From positions 69,294,727 through 69,358,726 of the forward strand of contig OX578152.1 in assembly GCA_951213105.1 (NCBI GenBank): a DNA stretch of 64,000 nt, read 5' to 3'. Under the pieces are notes generated by a model that ran no database searches, was not told the origin of the DNA, and saw only the letters and a list, made by a program, of their open reading frames with translations. This document shows, in pieces, positions 27,601-39,900 of this stretch (within the stretch, counting starts at the first letter, position 1; each line of letters opens with the position of its first letter). The translations under genes were made by a program, and so were the position numbers. Source of the DNA: Amaurobius ferox (Eukaryota; Arthropoda; Arachnida; Araneae; Amaurobiidae).

Positions 27601-30600
27601 AAGATCATATAGAATTTCCCACTAAAGACATTTTTATTTTCAGCATGTCAAATAAACAAATAGATTTTTTTTTTTTATTTAAGTATCATTTCAATCAGAT
27701 ATTTAAATTCTAATAGGATTCTGAATAAATCATTCAAAAAATTTCCTTATATAAAAACTTCCTTCCAAAAGTATTTAATTATAGAATTTGTTCTAAAAAT
27801 TAATTTCATATGTAACTTTTAAAAATAAAATAATGTGGTCCTCTTTGTTTACCAATTATAAAAACTCATCAGCTTCGTCAATATATAACAAACAAGAAAG
27901 ATCAATCATGCTTAAAGCATTGATTATGAAACACTTTCCAACTTCAATGCAATTTTATTTAAACAAGTCTAAAATGCAATACATTCCTCAGTAATATTTT
28001 GAAACTTATCACAATACTGCATTAATTTATTATATTTGAAAACTTAAACCTTTATCGAAAAAAATGAACTTCATTCAAATGACGGCATTGAAATATAAAT
28101 TGCCTGGTTTAAACATCTCTAAAATGTTATACATTCCTCGGTAATAGTTTTAGAATTATCATAATACTACGATAATTTATTACATTTGAAAACTTCATCG
28201 AAAACAACTGAAATTAATTCAAATGACGTCATAGAAAAAATAACACGCCTGGATCTCTCTATAAAAACAGGATTTCATTCATAACTTTCTCCCATTCATT
28301 TCATTCATCACAATACTATAATAATTTATTTTATTTAAACATTTTATTTAAGACCATGGAGCTACAAATAATTAAACTCTATGCTTAAAACTTCATCAAA
28401 AAAAATCGTCCTTCTCTTTATAAAATCAATTAATATTTCATTCATATCAGCCATGCAGACTCCATGGACTAAATTATTTTGTGTTAAAAAAATACAGGAA
28501 TTCTAATACAACTCATTCTACATATTTTGCTGTTTACATTTTACATGGGTGAAAAATAGGCTTAGTTGTAGAAGTAATCAAATTTAGATGAGCATTTAAA
28601 CTCAAATATATTGTCATTGCGTTGTTTCAGTATGTAGATGCACATAATTTAAGCAAAAATAAAGTAGTTTTAGGATGGATACAACACTCAATATGAATTA
28701 AAAAGGACTTAAAAAAATCACGATTTTGAAACAAGATGGACGCCATATATCATTTTGAAGTGGGTCACGTGATCGTTTCATATCATGGTCACGCGATCGT
28801 TTCATATAAGAGGTGTAATTATTATTTTAATTTTTATTTAAAAAACTACTGAATATATTTCGCTGAATTTTTTTTTATATATTTTATGGAACAATTTGAA
28901 TATTTCCTAAAATTTTCGAAGCAATTTGTGAATTTTAAATCCGCTTAAAAAATGTTTGAAAAATTAGGTCCCATAGGGCTCAATGTATTTCATTTTTTCA
29001 ACCCGGGTTCAATCCAAAATTAATTGGGTGATATTATTCATTTATATTCCCATAGGTCCTACAGACCGTCTGAACAACATACTAAAATTTCATTTTGATT
29101 AAGTCATTTTTACGGCAGTTATCGTGCTAACGGACAGACAGACAGACAGAATGAACAAAGTCATAAACACTTTTCAACTTTGTTGTAAAGTGTTAAAAAT
29201 GGAAATAAGTTGTTAAATATCTGATTAAATGTAATTAAGGCATAATTATAAAAACTCATCAACTAGGTCATTATATGATGAAAAATGGAAATACAGTGTT
29301 GAATATCTGATTAAACATGATTAGAAGTGTGTAATTATAAAAACTCATCAACTTGGTCATTATATAACAAAAAGGTGGAAATAAGTTGTTAAATATCTGA
29401 TTAAACATAATTAGAAGTGTGTACAGCTTAAACTGCTGCTAATTTGTAGTATAAAAGAAGCTAGTTGTATAATTATAAGTATAGTTAGTTGTATAATTAG
29501 AATATAATTGGATAGCTGTATAATTCAAAGTATAAATTTGAAAATCTTTTGGCAAAATAAAACTAATGATTTCAGACATTGAAAATATCAACAATTCATT
29601 CCAGTAATTATTTTATCTAGGAGCAATAATAAAATATCTAAAAATGCTATAACTTTATTAAATTTATGTAAAATTTAAACATTTTAATGAAATGAAAATA
29701 ATTCATTTCCATTGTGAAAAAAAACAAATTTATTTTCGTTAAACTGTTTGTAATACAAAATTATCTGCCTATTAACCCTTTCAAGATGGGTGTCTTACTG
29801 GTGTGCCAGTAGTGAATGTCACTCACAGCCGGGTAGCTCATATGTGGACCACTGCTTGAATTGGTTCTGAGGATGTGTAGCTTATATATGAGTTTGAAGT
29901 ATTACTCATTAATTTAACATTTTTTAATTCTAATAGATGGAGCTCTATGTCCACTACAGTTAAATTTATCATAAGTCTAGAATGTTAATCTTTGATTTGT
30001 TCAAGTGTTTTGTATTTTTGACATTTTGGTTCGATGTGGAAGCCAGAACGGTGAGTAATGTAAACAAACTAAGCTGGCTCTTTAAATGTTGCACTTGGTA
30101 TATACATTCTTGTGTTTCCGGTCATTCTGAATACTTTTAGTTTTTAGGGATGAGGGTATTTCTATAGTTTTAGTATTCAGTCGTATTGTATTTTTTGTGT
30201 TTTTCGCAGAGTATAGAGATATTTTGTGGAGCGTTTAGAGAAGAAATTAGTGATTTGCAAAGGCTAAAAAAAGACTTTTTTCTCATTCAAAGAAAAAATC
30301 ATTCGTATTGTCAATTAACTTTTGAGATATTCAGATGATAGTTACGATTCTTTTCTTTCTCAAAGAGTCGTAAAATGATAGTTTTGTGCAATGCATTATC
30401 TTAGCAAAGTAGTCTTTGCATGTATCCCTGTTTCAAAGATTATCATACAAAATCAAATATTTAAACATTGTTACATTTTATTGTAAATAGTCTGTGCATA
30501 TTTTCTACTAATCTTTGTTTTCATTGTGTTGATTAAATTCCTAATTTTCTTTTTTCTCTTAAATATTTAATCAATGTAAATCAATTTTTTATGATCTTCG

Positions 30601-33600
30601 TGTAATTTTCAAAAGAAATTGTAACAAGAAAACCATGATATTTATGTAGTTACTTCAAAAATCAGCTAAGGTTATACAAAAAAATGAAACAATTGAATTT
30701 AAAGTTTTTTTTTTTTATTCGATACTTTTTTCAAAAGTTAAGCGTAGCTATGCAATAAGCTCCATCCTCTGGGATCAGTGTGCAGCAATACCTCGCATAG
30801 ACAGTGTACTCAGTTCTGCCAATATCCTGGACTGTTTGAAACCAGACTAATCGAGGAACTAAATACATACAAAAAATGATAATTTGTTCCGAAAAAAAGA
30901 AATTTCTTCATTTTTTAATAAATAAAATGTGATTAATGAATTCAAATGTCTTTGAAATAATTTAAAAAAAAAAATGAATGTTTTTCATAATTCATTTTTT
31001 ATTCTCTAAAAATTGCGATATTGATGTTTGCACATTTTTCATCTTTGGCCTTTTCTCTTCAAAGATTTCTTTGTAGCAGCGAATTGCATTGTTTATTATT
31101 CGGCGAATTGTAAGACTACGTTCAATACTGGGATCAATTTCTATAATATGCTCTGACAAGACTTCAACTATTCCAATAATTTTTTATCCTTGTTTGGCTG
31201 TTAATTCTCGTACAGGCACTTCAGCACAGTCGTTGCCCTCCTTTCGTTCTTCATAAGCATGTTGTTAATTTATGTTAGGTGTTTTATTATCTAGTTCATT
31301 AGTGTTCGATTCGCTGCACTCAATTATGTTGATGGAATATAACTCTTTGAAACCAAGTAGCTGTCCAATTTTCATTAGATGTTATTAGTGACTTCAGCAA
31401 AATAAGTTTCAAAACCAATGAAATCATTTGTACAATGTGATATATGTTTCCATACTACCCTCATATTGCTTGCTGTTAATTCATGTCATGATTCGCCTAT
31501 ATTTTCGATAATGTTGCAGCTCTTCCAAAATTCAGTTAAAGTAGGTGCATTTTCTACTGTTCTAGCTTTTATGGCTTGTGAAAAAGCGCAGTGCAAATAA
31601 TAGGCCTTAAATGTTGCAATGACACACTGAATCCTTTGGTTGGATCAACGATGTCATGTTTGGTAGACGAAAAGTTATTTGTACATTTTCATTTAAATTA
31701 GAGACAAGTCGGATGACCTGGGGCATTAACTAAGATCAATAAAATCTTAAAATGTAATCCATTTTCTCTGCAAAGGGCAAAAATAGTTAGTGAACCAATC
31801 TTCAAATAAAGCTTTTGTGATCCATGCTTTCTTATTTGAACGTTACAACACTGGGAGATTATTTTTTGATAAATTTTTAAGAGCTCTAGGATTTTCTGCA
31901 AGGTACACAAGCATTGGTTTTATTTTGAAATCCCCCTGCTCCATTTCCACCTAATAACAGTGTGAGATGGTCTTTTGAAATTTTATATCCAGGGCATGAC
32001 TTTTCATCGGTTGCTATAAAGGTGCATGATGGCAAATTTTTTCAAAATAAATCAGTTTCATCAACATTGAATATTTGTTCATCTTTGTAGCCACTTTTTT
32101 GAATGATTTCACTTACTTCATTCGGATATCTTGAAGCAGCTTCTTTATCTGCACTGGCAGTTTCACTAACAATACGAACATTGTGAATGCCAGTTTGTTG
32201 CTTAAAACGGTAAAACTACCCACGATCTTGCCGTAAAATTTTCACTAGTTCCCTCATCTTCATTTTCTATATCATTGATAATCTTTAAGTCATTATAAAG
32301 ACTTAATGCTTTGGCTTGAATTTCCATTTGACTAAGTGGAACTCGTTTTTGATTTAAGTCTTCGATCCATATGGATAATAGCCGCTCCACGTTTCCATTC
32401 GAGTGCTTCTGGTTTTAGTAACTACTTTTGATAAATAAGAAGCCATAGCTACACCTTGCAATTTGTATTAATTTTTCTTTTTGATAGGTTTTTGAACTGA
32501 TGACTCGTCCATTCTTTTTTCACAGCCTATTTTAATAAATGATGCACCTTCTGCATGAAGCTTAATTACATCGAGCTTCTGTTCTAAAGTGAGCCACTTA
32601 CATTTCTGGGTGACAGAATCACTTTCATATTTTCTTTTTGCACTCATTATTATTTTTTTTTAAATGGGTATTAAAATGTAATTATCACAAATGGACTTTA
32701 CTGTCGATTTGCGCATCGAAAACTGGTAGACAAATGTTCAACAATAAAGTTCACAAATATCCACTGCTTACTCATGCTACGTAGCTTACACATTAAGGAC
32801 AGCAGTTGTGATCACACTGAATTGTAATCGAAGTAGCGTCTTTCACATCAATAATCACCTGACAATATCACCACACCTATCAAGCAGTCGCTGCTATGGC
32901 TGTCTAATACTATGTGAAACCAGTGCTTAAGATGTTCAAAAGAGGAACCACCGAAACACAAGGCTATGTTTAGATTCTCGTTGTGTCTAGGTACATACAT
33001 ATACAATGGGGAACCTCAGAAAAAATTGAAATATGTATCGTATCACATAACTTTAAAACTGAACCAAAAGAGACTTGAATAAAAGAAAATAACTGATCAT
33101 TTATGTATAAAAAAATAATTTTGTGTAATGATTTTTTAGAATTTATTTTTATTTTGCTCAATTAAAATTTAGTTTGTTTTGAAATTTTCAAACCAAACTA
33201 TAGTGAATCCAGACTGATCAAAGCCGGACTATGTGAGGTATTGTTGTATTTCGATACCACTCCATCCTGAGCAAGCGTCCTAGACAACAATGCACCATCA
33301 TGAAAGGGTTAATGGAATGGAACTGTTTTATTAATATTTCAATAGCCTAGAAATCCAAGACATTGCCAGTTACATATCGTTAAGTACAATCATGACAAAT
33401 TTCCAATAAAACAGTTAAAAACTGTGAATTTGTTGTATAATTAGAAGGATTAATTTGAAAATCTTTTGTCAAAATAAAACAAATCATTCAAGACATTAAA
33501 TTATCAACAATTCATTCCACTAATTATCTTATCTAGGGGCAGTAACAAATAAAATATCTAAAAATGCTATAACTTTTTCAATAAATTTATTTATATAAAA

Positions 33601-33861
33601 TGTCCTTATATTATTAGATTGGAAGAAATGAAATAAAAATAATCTCCTTTATAATTTGACTGCTTTACTTCAATATTTTAACAGAATAAAAACAATTATT
33701 TCCATTGCAAACCAACACATAAGCTTGTAACACAAAATTAACTACATCTTATTTATTTAATGGAAAGGAACTGTTTATTTTCTCTCTTGAACTGGAAACT
33801 CACTTGACAAATTTTAAATAAATCAGTTAAAACTGTGGATCTGTATAAATATAAAACAAAC

Positions 33862-33901
<40 letters not shown>

Positions 33902-36900
33902 TTCTCAAATTGGTACCGGCCTCCGGGAGTGTTTGCCGTGGCTCTAAGCATGCTTTAACCGGGGAGTGGGGGTCACAACCCCCTTCCACGGCCACTTTGT
34001 GGTACTCGAGTTGTTCATTTCTCTTTGATCTTTTTGGAAATTTCTATATATATATATATATAATTAATTTCTATATATATAATATATATATATATATATA
34101 GAATCCCAGTCATATGTTATTAAGTATAATCATGATAAATTTCAAATAAATCAGTCAAAAACTGGATTTGTATACAATACAAAACAAATTTTTAATAATA
34201 TACGGATTTGATATTTTGGACAGATTCAATGAAATTCATAAAAATCCAGTAGCCTAAAGAAAAATTACTAAGTTTGAAGTCTAGAATAAAATGACATGAA
34301 TAACTAAAAACAAAAATGTATAACTTATAGGCTTATAGCAAACTTTTATGGTGTGATCCAGTTTATTATATTACAATAAACGTGTTTTAAAAAACAGACC
34401 ATATAACACCAACATTTATTTAATAATTAATAGTTTTACTTTTGGCAAAATAAAAAATTAAAACTTGAGAAAAAGCAGAATTAAAAATATTAATTTTGAG
34501 GTATAGCTGGCTGAATGTCTAATAATCGTCAATTTCGGGTCCCTTGAGCCCCCCCCCCCCCCCTCCCTTAAAAAAAATTATAAATAAAACATTTTTTGCC
34601 ATATTTGTTTAGAATACAGTCTGTTCTATATATTTTTCAAGAAAAAAATATTTTTCAATAATATTAAATATAGTTTTGATGTCATAAAACAGCAAATTCA
34701 TCATTTGTGCCACTATCCCCCAGTGATGAGTTTGAGTTTTCATCTCTTAATTTCATAAGTAAAAAATGCAAATAATGGAAATAAATGATTGAAGTTTAAG
34801 AAATTATGATTTTAACTTGTAAAAAATATCATTTTCTTAAAAATTTTAATGATAATTTTTTGTGAAATTGCTTATACATGCTTAACCCCGAAAATTGGTG
34901 ATAGTGCGACATTGTTCGAAAAATCATCTTTTTCTTCCACTAGATGGCAACAGCAGTGGCATTAAATTCTAGAATAATATCATTTAGAACTTTGTATTAT
35001 ATATTTGTTTACAGTTTTACCACTTTATAATTAATGAAAGTGAAAAATGCAATTTTATTATTCATTTCTGATGTGTATATTTATCCGTCAACTGTGTCAC
35101 ACATTCAATTATTGTTAATATGGATGACAATTTGAAAGTAATATGTCTTCTGTTAGCATATGTTCTGTTAACATGTTTTGCATCATGTAAATTTTATTTT
35201 CAAATGTTAGTTTCAATTCTATGCAGAATAAAAATATATACAAACATCAACTGTGTCACGGTCATTTGTGTCACGTGAATGGAATGATTTACGTTACGTG
35301 GAATGATGCATGGCTGATTCGGCTTTGAAATGATGGTAGGATTTTTTTTTTTCTGTAGTTTTCACTAACAAGATCATCACAAATTAGAATTTCTGTGAAA
35401 TTAAGAAATGTTTTTAATACAGAATGAAATATCCTCTTAATATTAACAACTTAAATCAGAATTTCTGAAAAATTTAAGGAAATCTTAATACAGAATGAAA
35501 TATTTTAATTAAAACATTTTTAATACAGAATTTACATCGCAAATTTTTAATAAAACATTTACATTGTGCATTTCGCTTTTCATGAAGCAGGATTATCATT
35601 ATTGTATATAACTTACATGGATTGTATGTGACCGCAAAGCAGTTGGGTACATGATTAATAACTACTGCATGAATTGTTGCCAGCAGATGCGCATAGCATA
35701 AGTATACGGTGGACAGTTATTGCAAGAAAGCTATTGCACGTTGAGCTTTTTCAAAAAACAACCGTACTGGTCACTGAAAGCAGTTAGTAAATAATATCAG
35801 GAAAAATGTTTTCTCATATTTCATTACAGCCGGCGAAAGTCTGAAGTTACTCATCTAGATACTCATCTAGATAACTTATTATTTCCTTCCTATCTTCTTG
35901 TATTCTGACTTTGACTGACTCAACATAAATAAACAGGAGCTCTTGCAAATTGTACAAAAGAACCTTAGTCTGGAAAGCTATATATTTAAATACTGGTTTT
36001 AGGTCGAAAATATTTAGAGCGTTCCAATTTTCAGAACTTTTTACCCCAAATGCATACCAATCATGGAATAATTTAACAAAATTTGAGTTTCAATCCTGTG
36101 AAAAGGGGAATGAATTGGCATAACATAACAATCTTCCCCTTTCTGCTACTTCTATTATGTTTCTTTTGATGGAGGAAAGTGTGCTGGGGGATGTTTTCTT
36201 TGATTCTAGATCAGGCCTTAATCTTATTGTTTTTATTTATTTATTGTTGGGAGATAAGAGGCAGTGGAAAACATTGCTCTCTTAACAAAGAGCTAGGCAG
36301 GGTGCTTTTCTAATCACAAAAGGGCAAGGGAGCACTGTTCTGATAACAAAAAGGCAGCCAAGATGCTGTGCTCTTTTAAAATAGCCTGGGGCAGTGTTAC
36401 CCATACAAATTAAGCGCCCCCTACAAACATTTATCATGGGCCCCTTCCTTTATATTTGATTTTCACCTTTGTTATTTTTTCACATCTTCTCCCACAAAAA
36501 AATATATTGGAGGTCTGTACCCCTTCTCTCCTATGGGCAGTTCTACCTGAGTGAAACTCTGCAGGGGTGAAAATGGCAATGTTTCATTTTGTATGATCTA
36601 TTGTTTAGGCTATAATGTTGTTAAAGAATTTTTACCATTTCTTGTAAAATATTTTAGTTAATTTGTGGTATAATAAAATAAAAGTTTTTCAATGATTCAA
36701 TGCAAGTTGCATTATTATAATACTGTTTAAATAGCTCTTCTATATAAACAGTCATTTCAGCGATGCTGTAACATTCAGGTGATATGAATATTTTCCCTCA
36801 TAAAAAAAAATATATTACATTATTAGAATTCTAAGAAACTCTGAAAAGATCAACCTTGAATGATATTATCTATTTGCAAAAATGAGGCCAGTAACATCAG

Positions 36901-39900
36901 TTTACAGTAAAAGCTATGATAAAGTTATCTTTAAAAATTTACACCTAAAGAGGAATTTCATTAAAAAAAATATATTTTTGCAAAATAATTACATAATATT
37001 TACACATTATGCATTAGAATTTATATGTTTGTATTATTTACTTGAGTTGGTGTGCAAAACAATCTAGTGTTTTAATATTTTACACATTTTAGACAAAAAA
37101 ACATGTGTTGCTAAAATGATGTTTTTATCACGTTTATATTCAAACTATGCATTAAAATTCCATTAAATCATGCTAAACAGCTCAGTCATCCATTAGAAAT
37201 CTTAAAAATATTACCAAGAACTTATTCCAAGCAGAAGTTTCTAGAAACTATGAAGTTGAAAAAAAAGTTTTTGGAACCTGAAAATTGACAATTATCAGAA
37301 ATTCAGGCATATAAATGGGCTAAAAGATCATCTTACAAAAATTCCACGTTTTGACAACAGTTTTTTTTCCCCCCTTTGAAAAGATTATGTTAAGAAGGAA
37401 ATAAAGGTTAAATATCTGGGTTATTAGCAAATAATCATGGAATTAATAAAATAATTATTTTGACATTATTAATAAACAATATATAAAATATTTTTATTGT
37501 TAATGGGGACAGTATGTAAGTTATGCTGTCACCAACCAATTTAATTAGAATTAGGTCTCTTCTATAATTCAAAGTTAGTAATACTACAAAATTTTATTTT
37601 TTAAATCAAACGAGTGAGTCACTTTGTGTATGCCAAAAATATGCAAGTTCAGGAAACTGCTTTCTTTTGAATAAATTTTCTATAAATGTTATATAAGACT
37701 TTATAGCATATTACATCTAAAGAGATAAAAAAATTATACCTTTAAAGCCGAAGCCATTTTTGAGTATTCAGAGACTAAAGCTTGACAATGGCCACACCTA
37801 AAAAATTATAGACATGAATAATTACATTAAAACTTTACTAATTTTACAAATGAAATTCACAACAGACATCTTATAATTAGTTTTCATATGGATAAGCAAA
37901 TTGTATTTGCTTTGCATAGTATTTTAACAGACATTTAAGAGGGAGAATATTTACAGAAGAAAATTTGTCTAAAATTAACAATTACACTGTTATCATAATG
38001 GAATATATCAAATTTTTTGGCTGATCCGGAGATTAGGTCACCTTGGTTAAATCGGAGAAGACGCCACGCACTTTGTTGAGGTTAAATCGGAGAAGACGCC
38101 ACGCACTTTATGTTGCAATCTGGTAACCTCTTGTATCGGATGTTTTCGGCGGAAATTGTGTAGCATCCAATAAGAATACGTTTTTGTGTTTGCTACAGTT
38201 TTTTGATGTAAAAGAACATTTCTATCAATATTTTTGGCCATTGTTGTGCGTGTTTGCTTGTTCTTTCGTTATTTGATTTATTTTGTAATAATTATTCGTT
38301 TTAGTTTTGCGGATTTGCTTTTGTCGTCGATTATATTTCCCTTATGTCTTCTGGTATGCGCGAGCAAATGGAAGGTGAGTGTAGTTTTGTAAAGCGTGGT
38401 AGAATGGATGTTGGTATGAATGAATCTAGAATAAAATTTTACTATGATTTGGAGAATAAAGGTTTGAAAGAAGTGATTAATTGGTGTGTTATGAAAGGGA
38501 TTATGAGTGATAAATATGTTTGTCCTAAGTGTGGAGATGAAATGAAGTTATGTGAGATAGATAGAAGGATTGATGGATTCGAATGGAGGTGCCGAAAGAG
38601 ATTTGGAATGAATCAACATGATGTCTGTAGGAGTATAAGGAGGGGTACATGGTTTGAGAAAAGTAAGTTGAGTTTGATTGATATTTTAATTATGACTTTG
38701 TTGTGGTTTAATGATTGTGAGTGCAAGTTTATTATGAATCAGTTAAATATTTCCGACAAAACTGTTACTGATTGGAAACAGTTTTGCCGGGATATTTGTG
38801 TGAGTATTTTTTTTTAATGAAAAGATTAAGATTGGTGGTAATGGTGTGATTGTTGAAATAGATGAAAGTAAGTTTGGTAAGAATAAGTATGGAAGAGGAA
38901 AGCCTGTGGTTGGACAGTGGGTGTTTGGAGGAATTGAAAGAGGAACGAATAAATGTTTTTTTGCTAAGGTGCCTAATAGATCGCGTGAATGTTTGCTGGA
39001 AAGGATTGAAAGGTATATTGAGAAGGGGACCTTAATAATTTCGGACTGTTGGAAGGCGTATGATTGCCTTAAGCATAAAGGCTTCAAACACCTTCAAGTG
39101 AATCACAGTTACGAATTTAAGGATCCCGAGACAGGCGCGCATACTAATTCGATTGAGGGAACGTGGTCGGCGATTAAAAGAAAAAGCAAATCCCGCAAAG
39201 TGAAACACCAATTTAATTCATATTTGTATGCGTACATGTTTAAAAGAAGGCTTGGGCATGAGGTTGGGGAGGAAGCATGGAATATATTTATAAAAGGAAT
39301 TATTTCCATCTTTCCTCCCCATACAAATGATGATGACCTTAAAAAGCAGCAGGCGGAAGAAAGATTTCAGCATTGTTCCGACTCTGAGTCCTGAAGGTTA
39401 GTTTTTTTGTTTAATTTATCCTGTGTTTTGAAACTCTGTTTATATTTTCAGTGTTTAGAAAATTGCTCCCTCCTTTGAAAGTTCTTAATCTTTTTAATTA
39501 GAGTAGAAACTTTTTATAAGTATCAATTTTTAAACATTTTTAGAGTGCAAATTTCTTTCTAAGTTTTGTTTTTTTTAATTTTAAAATGAACGACCTTTAG
39601 GTGCCCCTACACGGACTACTTATACATTCGTTCCACAGATGTCGATCTTTAGGTCGAACCCCTGTCCATACACGATCACTGGTACATACGCACCACTGGT
39701 ACGTACGCACCACTGGTACATCCGTTCCATAAATTTCGACCTTTAGGTCGAACCCCTGCCCCTACACGGACCACTGGTACATCTGTTCCACAAATTTCGA
39801 CTTTTAGGTCGAACCCCTGCCCTTGTACGGATCCTCGGTTGCATGGAGAAAGTGATTTTGCTACGTGCGATATGCACAGATAAAATTGTAGCATATTCTG

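Larger units (their letters stand above)
27370..29775. other. PDIA6 intron 2, left part
   Basis: AT-rich. It holds repeat family A (27882-29203) and its flanking tandem repeat (29207-29422), listed separately. No coding sequence. Confidence 0.45.
29776..33308. mobile_element. piggyBac-like element flanked by TTAA, host of a nested Tigger
   Basis: The left end is TTAA followed by CCCTTTCAAGATGG; the right end, read inward, is TTAA followed by CCCTTTCATGATGG: 13 of 14 bases match and both are bounded by the TTAA duplication typical of piggyBac (TTAA at 29772-29775 and 33309-33312). Without the nested Tigger it would be about 1.07 kb. No piggyBac transposase was recognised, so it looks non-autonomous. 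Confidence 0.6.
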
